DNA of 64,000 bases from Rhodococcoides fascians A44A (GTDB taxonomy: Bacteria; Actinomycetota; Actinomycetes; Mycobacteriales; Mycobacteriaceae): the NCBI RefSeq assembly GCF_000760735.1, contig NZ_JMEX01000008.1:2206877-2270876 (forward strand). Direction: 5' to 3'. Below the pieces are notes generated by a model. That model made no database searches and was not told where the DNA came from. It saw nothing but the letters and a program-made list of their open reading frames with translations. This document shows positions 36,687 through 46,025 of this stretch, piece by piece. The position numbers were made by a program, and so were the translations under genes. Each line of letters starts with the position of its first letter. Within the stretch, counting starts at the first letter, position 1.

Positions 36687-37355
36687 GTGACACTGTTCGG
36701 TATCGACGTCAGCAATCATCAGGGCAACTTCAATTTTGCCGCGGCCAAGGCCGAAGGGTTCGTGTTCGCGACGCACAAAGTCACCGAGGGGTCCGGGTAT
36801 CGCGATCCGTTCTGGCCGCGGGCCGCTGCGGAGATGGCGACGCATTTTCCCGGACGGTGGGGCGGGTACGTGTTCTGTCGAACGAACACCGACCCGGCTT
36901 CCGAAGCGGAGACACTGCGCAATCACGCTGGTGGAGTTGATTTTCCATTGCAAGTGGATTACGAGGACACAACGAACGGCGGGTCGGTGGACGATCTTCT
37001 CCGGCGGTTCGACGCCTACCGCGCGGTGGGGTTCCAGCAGTTCCTTCCGGTGTATCTTCCGCGCTGGTTCTGGGAAACGCGAATGGGCAGTGCGCCTCTG
37101 GACCGATTACCGGTAGGGGTCTGGAACAGCGATTACGTCTCCGGGCGTGACTTCGCCTCCCGGTTGTATCCCGGGGACAACTGGGCGCCGGCGCGCGGCG
37201 CCGGCAGGTTCGGTGGCTGGGCGGACATGGGAGGCAAGCCCGTGCAGATCCTGCAGTTCTCCGAGAGTGCCTCGGTGGCCGGTCAATTCATCGACGCCAA
37301 TGCTTTTCGGGGCGACGACGCGGCGCTGGCGGAGCTGTTCAGAACACCTGTGTGA
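36687..37355 (+). CDS. GH25 lysozyme-family protein (222 aa)
   Basis: A single glycoside hydrolase 25 domain that cleaves the MurNAc-GlcNAc bond of peptidoglycan. It starts with FGIDVSNHQG (catalytic region Asp7) and contains LQVDYED, the DxE pair at 91-93. No signal peptide or wall-binding domain is visible. GTG at 36687 is chosen because the fold begins directly; GTGs at 36666 and 36678 are possible. Its 3' end overlaps the convergent membrane protein gene by 17 bp. Confidence 0.82.
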   Translation: MTLFGIDVSNHQGNFNFAAAKAEGFVFATHKVTEGSGYRDPFWPRAAAEMATHFPGRWGGYVFCRTNTDPASEAETLRNHAGGVDFPLQVDYEDTTNGGSVDDLLRRFDAYRAVGFQQFLPVYLPRWFWETRMGSAPLDRLPVGVWNSDYVSGRDFASRLYPGDNWAPARGAGRFGGWADMGGKPVQILQFSESASVAGQFIDANAFRGDDAALAELFRTPV

Positions 37356-37923
37356 ACTGGTACCACTCACCGTCGTAGTGGGAGTACTCGATGTCCGGCC
37401 GTCCGGCATCGTGCGTGTACGAGTTCGGGATTCCCAGCGGGAGGTAGGCCAGGCCCACGCCGTCGACTCGGCCACCGCCGCGTACGTACAGCATGCAGCC
37501 GCCCTGCCCTGTCGCGTCTGAATCGACCGGCATCGTGTGCCAGACGCGGTACAGGCCGACCCGTCGTTCGGCGGTGTCGACGTCGGGGCACTCCTCAGCG
37601 GTCGCCGTCAGCGCGCCCTCGGACACGGCGAAGGCGAACGACGACGGTAGGGACAACGCCACGAGGACGGCGGTGACCAGTGCGAACACCGGTGCGATTG
37701 CCGTCAGCCGTAGCCTCCGATACTTCACCCACCCGATCAGGCCCAGTAGCAGCCACATCGCGGCCACGGCGAGCGCGGCATCCTGCGCGATTGCGAAGTA
37801 CAGGTAGTTACGTTCGGGCGGTACGTACGCCCACAGCACGAGCAGACATACGAGAGCGGCGAGTACCGCGACCACGATCGTCAGTCCAACCCACCACGGC
37901 GCCCCCCTGGGCCTGTCGGTCAT
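37339..37923 (-). CDS. Hypothetical membrane protein, paralogue B of a local pair (194 aa)
   Basis: Three hydrophobic segments near residues 12-34, 42-65 and 75-97 are followed by a soluble domain ending YSHYDGEWYQFTQVF. It is clearly related along its length to the protein at 34091-34642. ATG at 37923 is used; a GTG at 37932 would add three residues. Convergent overlap of 17 bp with the GH25 gene. Function unknown. Confidence 0.7.
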   Translation of the reverse strand: MTDRPRGAPWWVGLTIVVAVLAALVCLLVLWAYVPPERNYLYFAIAQDAALAVAAMWLLLGLIGWVKYRRLRLTAIAPVFALVTAVLVALSLPSSFAFAVSEGALTATAEECPDVDTAERRVGLYRVWHTMPVDSDATGQGGCMLYVRGGGRVDGVGLAYLPLGIPNSYTHDAGRPDIEYSHYDGEWYQFTQVF

Positions 37924-37953
37924 CCACGACACTGTGCCACGTCGGCGCCGAGT

Positions 37954-39216
37954 TCACGCGCGTTTCGGCCGGGGCACCGTGATGGAGGCGATGAGTGCCG
38001 CGTTGGCGGGGTCGTCCCAGGCGCTGGGGGTGATGCTTCGTACCTGCCCATCGGCCACGCCTCGGTTCAGGTCGATCCGCGTCGTCGTTCCCGCCTCGAA
38101 GTCGAGCTTCAGCAACTCGTCGGTTTCGTGTACCTGCCATTCGATTCCGTGCGGGCCGTAGGCGCGATCTGCTCGGGAGAACGTCATGTCGGGCCGATCC
38201 TGCTCTGCGACATCGACTGTGCATCGGTGGTGCTCGTCGAGGACCTGGACCTTCGTGCTCGGCCAGGTTCGGATCACCCCGTGTCGACGATCGTCGGTCA
38301 TGTGCGATCCGGACGCGTCGATCAGATAGAGGGACCCGTCGACCATGGCCGAGGCCCAGGCGCCCGAGGTTGCGTACCGGTCGATGGTCACGGAGTTCTC
38401 GTCGACGACAGTGCATCGGTGGACATCGTGTTCGGAGGTGATCCAACACCCGCCGGGGACGGCGTGGAGGCGTCGGGTCCAGCGGTCGTCGGTGGGTTCG
38501 ATGGTGAGCGGCAACAGAAACCGGGTGATCGCGGGAACGGCGCCTGCTGCCTCGACACGCAACAGGACGGGGTCCGACGCATGCATGACCCAGACGTCGC
38601 TGCCGTCGGCTGAAACGGCTCCCGCGGCGAAAGGCGTTGGTGGTGAGAGCATATCGAGATCGAGTTCGACGAGGATTCCTGTCGTCTGCACGTGGCCGTT
38701 CTCGATGGGCTCGCGCTCCCACCAAGGATCACCCGTGGGGACGGCGTCGATCTCGTCGAGGCGCTCGGTTCCGTCGACTCCGCGCCAGCCGTTGTCGATT
38801 TTCTCGACTTGCTTGTGCACGAGGTGCATTCGCTCGATTCGGCCGTGCACCCGAGCGGGTCGGTCGATCGCCCGGTCGTCGAGGACCGCGCTGAGTATCC
38901 CGTCGAGCATCACCGACCCGTTCGTGGGGCGATCCGCCCACCACTGCCCGCTCCAGCCGTCGCCGTGGACGAGGTGCAACCACCGGAGTTCTCCGTCCCG
39001 CCCTCGGGGACAGGCTCCGAAGGCGGGACGGGCTGTGGCTCTGCGTTTGTCGTCGAGCACCGAGCGGACGGGGCCCGCCGAGTGATGCTCGAGGGCGACG
39101 TCGACCACGTCGCCCACCGATGCACGTGGGAACGACCCGTCTTGGATGACCCAGCCTGCGACGAATATACGCAGAGCCTTCGGTCGTTCGGCGGGCTCCA
39201 CTCCTGGCTTGCTCAT
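37954..39216 (-). CDS. Conserved hypothetical protein (420 aa)
   Basis: A large soluble protein with no signal peptide or membrane segment. Trp/Asp-rich strand-like repeats (WWADRPTNG, DVWVMHASDP, GSLYLIDASGSH, GPHGIEWQVHE) suggest a beta-propeller, which is inference from composition only. No catalytic motif recognised. ATG at 39216. It lies 30 bp upstream of a membrane protein gene in the same direction, possibly in one operon. Confidence 0.7.
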   Translation of the reverse strand: MSKPGVEPAERPKALRIFVAGWVIQDGSFPRASVGDVVDVALEHHSAGPVRSVLDDKRRATARPAFGACPRGRDGELRWLHLVHGDGWSGQWWADRPTNGSVMLDGILSAVLDDRAIDRPARVHGRIERMHLVHKQVEKIDNGWRGVDGTERLDEIDAVPTGDPWWEREPIENGHVQTTGILVELDLDMLSPPTPFAAGAVSADGSDVWVMHASDPVLLRVEAAGAVPAITRFLLPLTIEPTDDRWTRRLHAVPGGCWITSEHDVHRCTVVDENSVTIDRYATSGAWASAMVDGSLYLIDASGSHMTDDRRHGVIRTWPSTKVQVLDEHHRCTVDVAEQDRPDMTFSRADRAYGPHGIEWQVHETDELLKLDFEAGTTTRIDLNRGVADGQVRSITPSAWDDPANAALIASITVPRPKRA

Positions 39217-39303
39217 GTCAGTCCCGACGCACTAGGGGGACCGTGCGGCGAAGCGTCACGGGCGTCGGGTCACCGTGCGTGTAACCGTACACCCGCGGCT
39301 GCG

Positions 39304-40323
39304 TCAGCTACCGGCTACTTCCGTTGCGTTGGCCAGACCGTCGACGAGGGTCGGGAGGAAGAAGGGGATGGACAGAGCCGTCGGCCCGATCGCGGAACCG
39401 GCCTCCTGGCCGACGAATCCGGCGACGGCGCCCTTCGCGACGGCCGGAATCTGTCGCGACACGTCCGAGGTCAGGAACTCCTGCAAGGCCTGGTCGGTGT
39501 CGACCTGGGTGAACACGACGTCCGCGTCGATCTTCGAGATGTTCTCCGCCGAGACGGTGGTGGAGAACGGCGATTCACCGTTCGAGAGGGACGTCACCGA
39601 TTCGGGCGTGGTGAATCCGAGATTCTCGAGCAGTTCGACGCGAGGATCCGTCGGCAGGAGCAGGTAGTAGACGTCTGCTGCCTCGGACACGTAGGCGATG
39701 GATCGACCGTCGAATTCGGGGTGCTGATCGCCGGCGTCGGTGACCTGTCGATCGAGGTCGGCGACGAGTTCGCGGGCTTCGTCGGCGCGGCCCAGGACGT
39801 CCCCGGTGGTGGTTATGACGTCACGCCACGGCGTCGACCACAGTTCTTCCGGTGGCGCGATGACGGGGACGCCTGCTGCGGTCACTGCGTCGTATTCGGC
39901 TTGGGTGAGTCCGGAGTGCGGTGCCATCAGCACATCCGGATCGGTGGCCAGGAGTTGTTCGACGGGGAGTTCGTACGCGGAGTTGTCGAGCAGAACCGGG
40001 GTCTGTCCGCCGAGGTCCTCGATGGCGTCGGACACCCACGGGTACATCAGGTCGTCGCCTCCGCCGTATTCGGCCGACGGGATGGCGACGGGTACGACGC
40101 CGAGGGCGAGGACGGCGTCGGTGGTGCCGAATCCCCAGGTCGCGACGCGTTCCGGTAGTGCATCGACTGTCGTCTCGCCGTACATGTGGTCGACGGTGAC
40201 CGGGAACGAACCTTCGGCTGCGGGTGTCGCGGCGTTGTCGTTCGCGGTGTCGGAGGTGCTGCACCCGGCCAGTGCGAGGGATGCGATCGCAGCGACGGTG
40301 ACTGCGGTGATGTGAAGCTTCAT
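39304..40323 (-). CDS. Iron-siderophore substrate-binding lipoprotein (fourth)
   Basis: A 339-residue FecB-type lipoprotein; signal MKLHITAVTVAAIASLALAG ends in a lipobox Cys. Family stretches are RVATWGFGTTDAVLALGVVPVA and DPDVLMAPHSGLTQAEYD. An IdeR-like box lies 32-50 bp upstream of the ATG. No permease genes are adjacent, so it may share the importer at 28.9-30.7 kb or one outside the window. Confidence 0.9.
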   Translation of the reverse strand: MKLHITAVTVAAIASLALAGCSTSDTANDNAATPAAEGSFPVTVDHMYGETTVDALPERVATWGFGTTDAVLALGVVPVAIPSAEYGGGDDLMYPWVSDAIEDLGGQTPVLLDNSAYELPVEQLLATDPDVLMAPHSGLTQAEYDAVTAAGVPVIAPPEELWSTPWRDVITTTGDVLGRADEARELVADLDRQVTDAGDQHPEFDGRSIAYVSEAADVYYLLLPTDPRVELLENLGFTTPESVTSLSNGESPFSTTVSAENISKIDADVVFTQVDTDQALQEFLTSDVSRQIPAVAKGAVAGFVGQEAGSAIGPTALSIPFFLPTLVDGLANATEVAGS

Positions 40324-40354
40324 GAGGATCCTGTACGTCGAACAATGCGGACCT

Positions 40355-40373
40355 TCAGGTTAGCCTTCGCTTA
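40355..40373 (-). promoter_or_regulatory. IdeR/DtxR-like iron box
   Basis: tcaggttagccttcgctta matches the iron-box consensus well in its first half (AGGTTAGCCT), 32 bp upstream of the lipoprotein ATG at 40323. It resembles the box at 7184-7202, including the CGCT(T)A right half. Confidence 0.6.
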
Positions 40374-40435
40374 CTCAGCGCCGTCGATCGGCCGGGGAAC
40401 GTTTAGGCGGCCTCATCGTCGGGCACCGTAGTTGT

Positions 40436-40900
40436 ATGAGCGACACAACGAAGGTCACCGTAGAACGCACCATCGAAGCTCCCGTCGACGCGGTGTTCGA
40501 TGTGCTCTCCAATCCCGAGCGGCATCAGAAGATCGATGCTTCCGGCTTCATCCGCGGGGTGGATCATGCGGATCGCATCCAGAAGGTCGGTGAGGTGTTC
40601 ACGATGAACATGGCCGGCGATCACATGGGCGGCGAGTACCAGACCGACAATCACGTCACCGGCTACGCCAAGGACAAGCTGCTCGCATGGACCACCGCGC
40701 CTGCGGGCACCGAGCCTCCCGGGTGGGAGTGGCTGTGGGAGTTGGAATCTCAGGGTCCCAACGAGACGCTGGTGCGCCACACGTACGACTGGTCGAAGGT
40801 GACGGACAAGAAGCTTCTCGAGAAGGTGAAGTTCCCGTTGGTCACGGAAGATCAGTTGAACAGCACCCTGTCCTTGCTGGACGCGGAAGCGACAACCTGA
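40436..40900 (+). CDS. SRPBCC family protein (154 aa)
   Basis: A START/Bet v1-like protein beginning with the classic VTVERTIEAPVDAVFDVLSNPERHQKIDASGFIRG and ending in a helix. The fold binds hydrophobic ligands or acts as cyclase or toxin-like subunit; nothing here shows which. ATG at 40436. A strong hairpin separates it from the convergent membrane protein gene. Confidence 0.85.
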   Translation: MSDTTKVTVERTIEAPVDAVFDVLSNPERHQKIDASGFIRGVDHADRIQKVGEVFTMNMAGDHMGGEYQTDNHVTGYAKDKLLAWTTAPAGTEPPGWEWLWELESQGPNETLVRHTYDWSKVTDKKLLEKVKFPLVTEDQLNSTLSLLDAEATT

Positions 40901-40930
40901 TCGCCGTCAGCCTGACGTAGCTACCGACTC

Positions 40931-40976
40931 TGCCGCGCTCACTGCCCTCGAATCGACACGGGCGGTGGGCGCGGCA
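40931..40976. terminator. Bidirectional terminator-like hairpin
   Basis: Arm 40931-40947 pairs with 40960-40976 over 17 positions with two G-T wobbles, loop 12 bases. It lies between the convergent genes ending at 40900 and 40991. No T-run. Confidence 0.6.
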
Positions 40977-40990
40977 TTGTCGTGCGCCGC

Positions 40991-41623
40991 TCAGGTGGCC
41001 TGAGGCGTCGCGCTGTTCGGCGTCGCGGAGTGATCGCCGGCGATCCTGCCGGTGCGCTTGACCGCCCAGACGATCAACGCGATGGGAACGACCCAGTTGA
41101 GCAGGAGATTGCCCGGGTGGTTGTTGGTCATCTCGGTGGACGAGGCCAGTGCACCGGCGATGACGTGGCAGACGGCCATCGCGAACACGACGCCCGCCCA
41201 CATCGCGCTGATGGACTTGTTCTTCTCGTGAAATCGCGGGGTGCCCCAGTACTGCGGGTCCACCGAGTCGCGGGCGTACTGCTCGGTGAACGGCACTGTC
41301 ACGACGGACACGGCCATGACGGCGGCCAGCACGAACGTCGCGCCGCCGCGACCGAAATCGGCCAGGGCGTCGTTCAGGCTGCTGTTGCCGAGGAACCCGA
41401 GCACCGCGATGATCCCGAAGGTCACGACGCCGGCCGCGTCGATGATCTTGATGCCGCCGTTGCCCCTGGACACGGACGTGCTGCGGCCGACGAACGCCAG
41501 CGCCAGCGAACTCACGCAGGCCAGCAGTGCGGCGATCCCGACAGCGCTCGCACCCATTCTCTCGGTAAGGATGGCGAAGAGCGCCCAAGGCGCCAGGCCG
41601 AGGATCATCATTTTGCCGTTCAT
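40991..41623 (-). CDS. Hypothetical membrane protein (210 aa)
   Basis: Six hydrophobic segments are spread along residues 3-195. The loop RDSVDPQYWGTPRFHEKNKSISAMWAGVVFAMAV is typical of a rhodococcal/mycobacterial family of unknown function that I cannot name. ATG at 41623 has a GAAAGGCTCC ribosome site. It stands alone and is divergent from the LAL regulator. Confidence 0.7.
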   Translation of the reverse strand: MNGKMMILGLAPWALFAILTERMGASAVGIAALLACVSSLALAFVGRSTSVSRGNGGIKIIDAAGVVTFGIIAVLGFLGNSSLNDALADFGRGGATFVLAAVMAVSVVTVPFTEQYARDSVDPQYWGTPRFHEKNKSISAMWAGVVFAMAVCHVIAGALASSTEMTNNHPGNLLLNWVVPIALIVWAVKRTGRIAGDHSATPNSATPQAT

Positions 41624-41801
41624 GGTGGGAGCCTTTCGACAGCACTGCGTCGGACTAGCGGAATACGATGAGATCAGCTTCCAACGATCGGCGTGGCAGA
41701 TCATCGGTGTAGGCACGCACGATTCGCTGCCACTCACCCGATATGCATGAATCGACGCGTTCCGCCCAGGTCGGCGCTGCTTCGGCGCTACCGTCGTATG
41801 C

Positions 41802-44489
41802 ATGAAGTTGCCGTCCACCGGGGCGCGCAGGTCGATCGTCGACGAGATCGACTCCGCGCTGGACCTGGCGATGAACGGCATCGGTCCGCGGACGTTGGTG
41901 GTGACGGCCGGACCGGGCAGCGGAAAGTCGCACACGCTGCGTCGGCTCGTGTCCGGCCGGGGCATCGAAACGCGGTGGGCGACGGCTGACGAGTTGTCCT
42001 GGCGTCAGCCCTATGCGGTGGCCGCGGCTCTCATCGGCGTCGCCGTGCCGGCGACTGCCCCGGCCGGGTTCGACACCGAGCTCCATGCAGCGGTCGATTC
42101 ACTGTGCGCGGTTCGGCCGCAGCTGCTGGTCGTCGACGATGCGCACAACGCGGACGCGGGCAGCCTGGAAGTGTTGTCCCACCTCGCCGCGGCGGCGAAG
42201 GATCTGCCGTTGGTGGTGCTCGTCGCGCGACGTCACCTGCCCACCCGTGAGCTGTTGACTCGCATGCTGGCCCGCCCGACGGTCCGTGAGTGGAATCTGC
42301 CGGCGATGGACGCCGCGGATCTCGAGGTGCTGGCCCACGAGGTACTCGGTGCGTGGCCGGACGCCGCGTTGTCGACGCTTCTGGCGCGGTCGGGTGGTAA
42401 CCCGATGCACGCGTTGACGATGCTGACGGAGCTGCGTGCGCAGGGCACCGTCGTCGTGAAGGACGGCCGGGCAACCGCGCCGAGCATGCTCGACGCGTCG
42501 GCGTCCAGCAACTTGCAATCGGCTATTGCGGAACAGCTTTCGCTGCTCGATGCCTCCTCGCGTGATCTCGTCCGCAAGCTCGCGGTGTGGGGCGGGCCTG
42601 CCACGCTGGCCGAGCTGGCCGACCTGGGGGACACGTCGGCGGCGGTGATGGTGGGGGCGGCGCAGACGGTGATCGACGCGGGCATGGTCGACGCGTCGCC
42701 GAGCGGGGAGTTGATGTTCACGCACGACGTCTACGCCGATGTGGCGTACGACGGTCTGGCGCCGCCGCTGCGGGCGATTCTGCACACGGAGGTCGCGCGT
42801 CACCACGAGGCCGCGGGCAACCGACAGATGGTGGCGCATCACCTGCTCGCGGCGGGCGGGGACGAGTCGGTGCTCGGTGCGGCGGTGAGCCGGGCGCAGG
42901 AGGAATTGCAGTACGTTCCTGCGGTCGCCGTCGACCTGTTGGGGACTGCGACGGCCACCGTCGCCGGGTCGTTCGAGCTGGACCTGGCGACGGCACTGGC
43001 GCGCAGCGGCCAGCTCGCCCGGTCGGCCGAGGTTGCGACGCAGGGTCTGTCGAACGCGACCGATCCCGCCGTCGTGCCGTTGCTGTACCGGACGCTGCTG
43101 TTCACCTCGATCGCGCAAGGAAAGTCGCAGCACGCGCTCGGGTTGATCTCGTCGACACTGCAGATGCCCGTCGACGACGCCACCCGCGCGGGTCTGCTGG
43201 ACACGCAGCGGTACGTCTCGCTGTTGGAGGGCGTCACTCCGGTGCCAGGCGGGGAGCTGGGGGCCGTCCAGGGACCGGTCAGCGTGTTGGTCACCGAGGC
43301 TCTGCGACGGTTTCTCTCCGGTGCTGTCGACAGTGGGTTGAACCTGGCGCTCGAAGCGTCCCAGCAGGAAGGCGCGGTGGGCGCAGGGTTTCAGCTCAGT
43401 ACGTCGGCGGACGTGTGGCCGCCGTTCATCGAGCTGTACGCGCACGGGCCCGTCGCGGCGGAAGCGCTGATGGACCGCGCTCAGCAGCTGCGGACCGACC
43501 GCGGTGCCGCGTGGATGACGGCGTACCAGGACTTCACCCGCGGAGGCATCGCGATGAAGAGAGGCCGTCTCGACGACGCGGCCGCGCACATCGACGCCGG
43601 GTTGGAACGTGCGGGCTCGGCGGACATGGGGTGGACGTCGATCGCGGAGGGCACCCGCGCTCAGATCGACGTGTACCGAGGCGACGTGGAGGCGGCTCTC
43701 GCGCGGTTGGATGCGTTCGAGAACTCGGGACAGCCGCATCAGTTCGGACTGCCGATCTGCGGTATGACGCGGGTGTCGTTGCTCGAGTCCGGCCGCAAGT
43801 TGTTGCCTGCGGTGGCCGCAGCCCGCAGGTATTGGGGTGGCGCCAGGGAGTTGGGGATCTACGGGTGGCTTCCGTCGTTCGCCGTCGACTGCGCTCGTCT
43901 GGCTCGGCGGACCGACGACGGTGAGTTCGCCGCGGAGATCGTCGACACCCTCGCGGAGATCTCCGATCCACTGCCCGTCGCGAGCGTCGGACCGGTCGCT
44001 CTCGCTCGGGCCCTGTGCGCGGGTGATTCGGAGTCCGTCGTCGCGCAGGCCGTTCGGAGCGCGGAGAGCGCTCGCCGGGAAGGCAACGTCATCGCCGAGG
44101 CCGCAGCCTGGGAGGAAGCAGCGTGCGAGCTCGCGGCGTCGGGAGACAAGGTGACTGCGCGTGAACATGCACGGACGGCGCTGCTGATCACCCAGAACAT
44201 GGGCGCCACCGCGTTGTCCTCGCGAATCGCCATGCGCCTGCGTCCGCTGGGAGTGCGGTTGGATCCGCGGACCGTCCGGGAGCGTCCGCGGACGGGGTGG
44301 GACAGCCTCACCCGGACCGAGACGACCATCGCGGACATGGTGGCGAGCGGTCGAAGCGGCCCGGAGATCGCGCAGAGCCTGTTCATCTCCCAGCGCACCG
44401 TGCAGACGCACGTCTCGCACGCGCTGGCCAAGCTGGGCCTGCGTACCCGAGTGGAACTCGCCGCCCTCGTCGCCGGCCGCCGGGAGTGA
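41802..44489 (+). CDS. LuxR-family regulator with AAA/NACHT-like ATPase domain (LAL type)
   Basis: An 895-residue transcription factor. Walker A GPGSGKS lies at residues 37-43, and a Walker B-like LLVVDDAHNAD near 105. A long helical TPR-like region follows, and the C-terminal LuxR HTH (about 830-890) includes LTRTETTIADMVASGRSGPEIAQSLFISQRTVQTHVSHALAKLGLRTR. LAL proteins are ATP-dependent activators of catabolic or secondary-metabolism genes. ATG at 41802. A carotenoid oxygenase gene starts 92 bp downstream and is a possible target. Confidence 0.9.
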   Translation: MKLPSTGARRSIVDEIDSALDLAMNGIGPRTLVVTAGPGSGKSHTLRRLVSGRGIETRWATADELSWRQPYAVAAALIGVAVPATAPAGFDTELHAAVDSLCAVRPQLLVVDDAHNADAGSLEVLSHLAAAAKDLPLVVLVARRHLPTRELLTRMLARPTVREWNLPAMDAADLEVLAHEVLGAWPDAALSTLLARSGGNPMHALTMLTELRAQGTVVVKDGRATAPSMLDASASSNLQSAIAEQLSLLDASSRDLVRKLAVWGGPATLAELADLGDTSAAVMVGAAQTVIDAGMVDASPSGELMFTHDVYADVAYDGLAPPLRAILHTEVARHHEAAGNRQMVAHHLLAAGGDESVLGAAVSRAQEELQYVPAVAVDLLGTATATVAGSFELDLATALARSGQLARSAEVATQGLSNATDPAVVPLLYRTLLFTSIAQGKSQHALGLISSTLQMPVDDATRAGLLDTQRYVSLLEGVTPVPGGELGAVQGPVSVLVTEALRRFLSGAVDSGLNLALEASQQEGAVGAGFQLSTSADVWPPFIELYAHGPVAAEALMDRAQQLRTDRGAAWMTAYQDFTRGGIAMKRGRLDDAAAHIDAGLERAGSADMGWTSIAEGTRAQIDVYRGDVEAALARLDAFENSGQPHQFGLPICGMTRVSLLESGRKLLPAVAAARRYWGGARELGIYGWLPSFAVDCARLARRTDDGEFAAEIVDTLAEISDPLPVASVGPVALARALCAGDSESVVAQAVRSAESARREGNVIAEAAAWEEAACELAASGDKVTAREHARTALLITQNMGATALSSRIAMRLRPLGVRLDPRTVRERPRTGWDSLTRTETTIADMVASGRSGPEIAQSLFISQRTVQTHVSHALAKLGLRTRVELAALVAGRRE

Positions 44490-44581
44490 CTGGCAGGGAT
44501 ATCTACGTGCTCTGACCGATGTTCCTCCACGGTCCCGAAGACCAGGATCGAAGCATCGCACCGACGAACGGGAGTCCCCTC

Positions 44582-45988
44582 ATGACGAACGACACGCTCA
44601 CCACCGACCCGCACCGGCCGGCGCCCGTCGACGTCGTCCACCACACCCACCTGAACGGTGTGTTCGCACCGCAGCGCGAGGAGGTGGACGTCGCCGACCT
44701 GCACGTCGTCGGCGAGATCCCGGCCGACCTGAAGGGCAGTTACCTGCGGAACGGACCCAATCCGCGTTTCGACCCGATCGGATCGTTCGTCTTTCCCCTC
44801 GACGGCGACGGGATGGTCCACCGGGTCGGCATCGCCGACGGCCGAGCGTCGTACACCAATCGGTTCGTTCGGACGCCGATGGTCGAGCTCGAAGAGCAAC
44901 GCGGAGAAGCGATCTGGTCCGGCGTGATGGACGGATACACGCCGCCGGCGTCGGTCGTCGGCGATGCCCTCGCCGGCACCACGCGTCAACTGCCGGACAT
45001 CAACATCGTCGATCACGCGGGCAAGCTCCTGGCGATGGCCGAAGGCGACCGGCCGTACCTGCTGGACCGTGAGAAGCTCGCGACGCTCGCGCAGGAGGAC
45101 TGCGACGGCGCGATGCGGGTCGGCAGCACGGCGCACCCCAAGATCGATCCGCACACCGGGGAGATGGTCCTGTTCAACTACTCGCTGGAGGCGCCGTATC
45201 TGACGTGGTCGATCGTCGGCGCCGACGGCAGGGTGTTGCTGTCGCCGACTCCCGTCGACGGTCTCGACAAGCCCTACATGATTCACGACATGGCGTTGAC
45301 GCAGAAGTACGTGGTGCTGTTCGTCAATCCGTTGGCGTTCGACCTCGCCGCCGCAATGACCGGTGGAGCGCTGCTGTCGTGGCAGCCGGACCGAGGAACT
45401 CGCATCGCGCTGATCCCCCGGGACGGTGGCGCGATTCGGTGGATCGACACGGATGCGTTCTGGGTGTGGCACTTCGCCAACGCTTTCGACAATCCCGACG
45501 GCACCGTCACCGTCGACTACGTCGAACACCTGTTTCCCGGTGGTCTGACGAAGCCGACGGGCGTCAACAACCCGGCGTTGACGCGGGCGCTGCTGAATCC
45601 CGTCACCGGTGCGGTGAGCCGTACGCAGATCAGTGACCGGTTCGGAATCGAGTTCCCTCGCGTCGACGACAGGTTGCTGACGCTCGATCACGGCCGCATC
45701 GCCACCGTCGGAAAATCCGAGGTCGACGACGGATTCCTCGAATCACTGTTCTTCCACGACGTGCACTCCGGGCGCGACGAGGTGTGGTCTCCGGGAGTGG
45801 CGATCGGCGAACCGATCTACATTCCGGGTGAGACGCACGATTACTGGGGTGCGATCGGCACCGATCCCGAGGATCTGAAATCCCGCTTCTACATCCTGGA
45901 CGCCGACAACCCGGCGGACGGGCCGCTGGCGACGATCGAGCTGCCCATCCGTGTTCCCGCGGGACTGCACGGCATTTGGGTCCAATAA
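44582..45988 (+). CDS. Carotenoid oxygenase family (carotenoid/stilbene cleavage) enzyme
   Basis: A 468-residue non-heme iron dioxygenase that cleaves a double bond in carotenoids or lignostilbenes. The four iron-binding histidines are visible: His185 (TAHPK), His235 (MIHDMA), His297 (WHFANAFDN) and His463 (GLHGIW). The N-terminal LKGSYLRNGPNPRF is a family hallmark. Length fits bacterial members. ATG at 44582 follows a GGGAG ribosome site; an upstream ATG at 44519 would add 21 atypical residues. The substrate is not determinable. Confidence 0.9.
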   Translation: MTNDTLTTDPHRPAPVDVVHHTHLNGVFAPQREEVDVADLHVVGEIPADLKGSYLRNGPNPRFDPIGSFVFPLDGDGMVHRVGIADGRASYTNRFVRTPMVELEEQRGEAIWSGVMDGYTPPASVVGDALAGTTRQLPDINIVDHAGKLLAMAEGDRPYLLDREKLATLAQEDCDGAMRVGSTAHPKIDPHTGEMVLFNYSLEAPYLTWSIVGADGRVLLSPTPVDGLDKPYMIHDMALTQKYVVLFVNPLAFDLAAAMTGGALLSWQPDRGTRIALIPRDGGAIRWIDTDAFWVWHFANAFDNPDGTVTVDYVEHLFPGGLTKPTGVNNPALTRALLNPVTGAVSRTQISDRFGIEFPRVDDRLLTLDHGRIATVGKSEVDDGFLESLFFHDVHSGRDEVWSPGVAIGEPIYIPGETHDYWGAIGTDPEDLKSRFYILDADNPADGPLATIELPIRVPAGLHGIWVQ

Positions 45989-46025
45989 GGCGCGCCGTAC
46001 CGTCATCGGGTGGAGGATCGAACCC

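Noticed and set aside
42099-44561. 820-codon open frame opposite the LAL regulator
   Set aside because: Arg/His-rich shadow of the regulator gene without recognizable domains.
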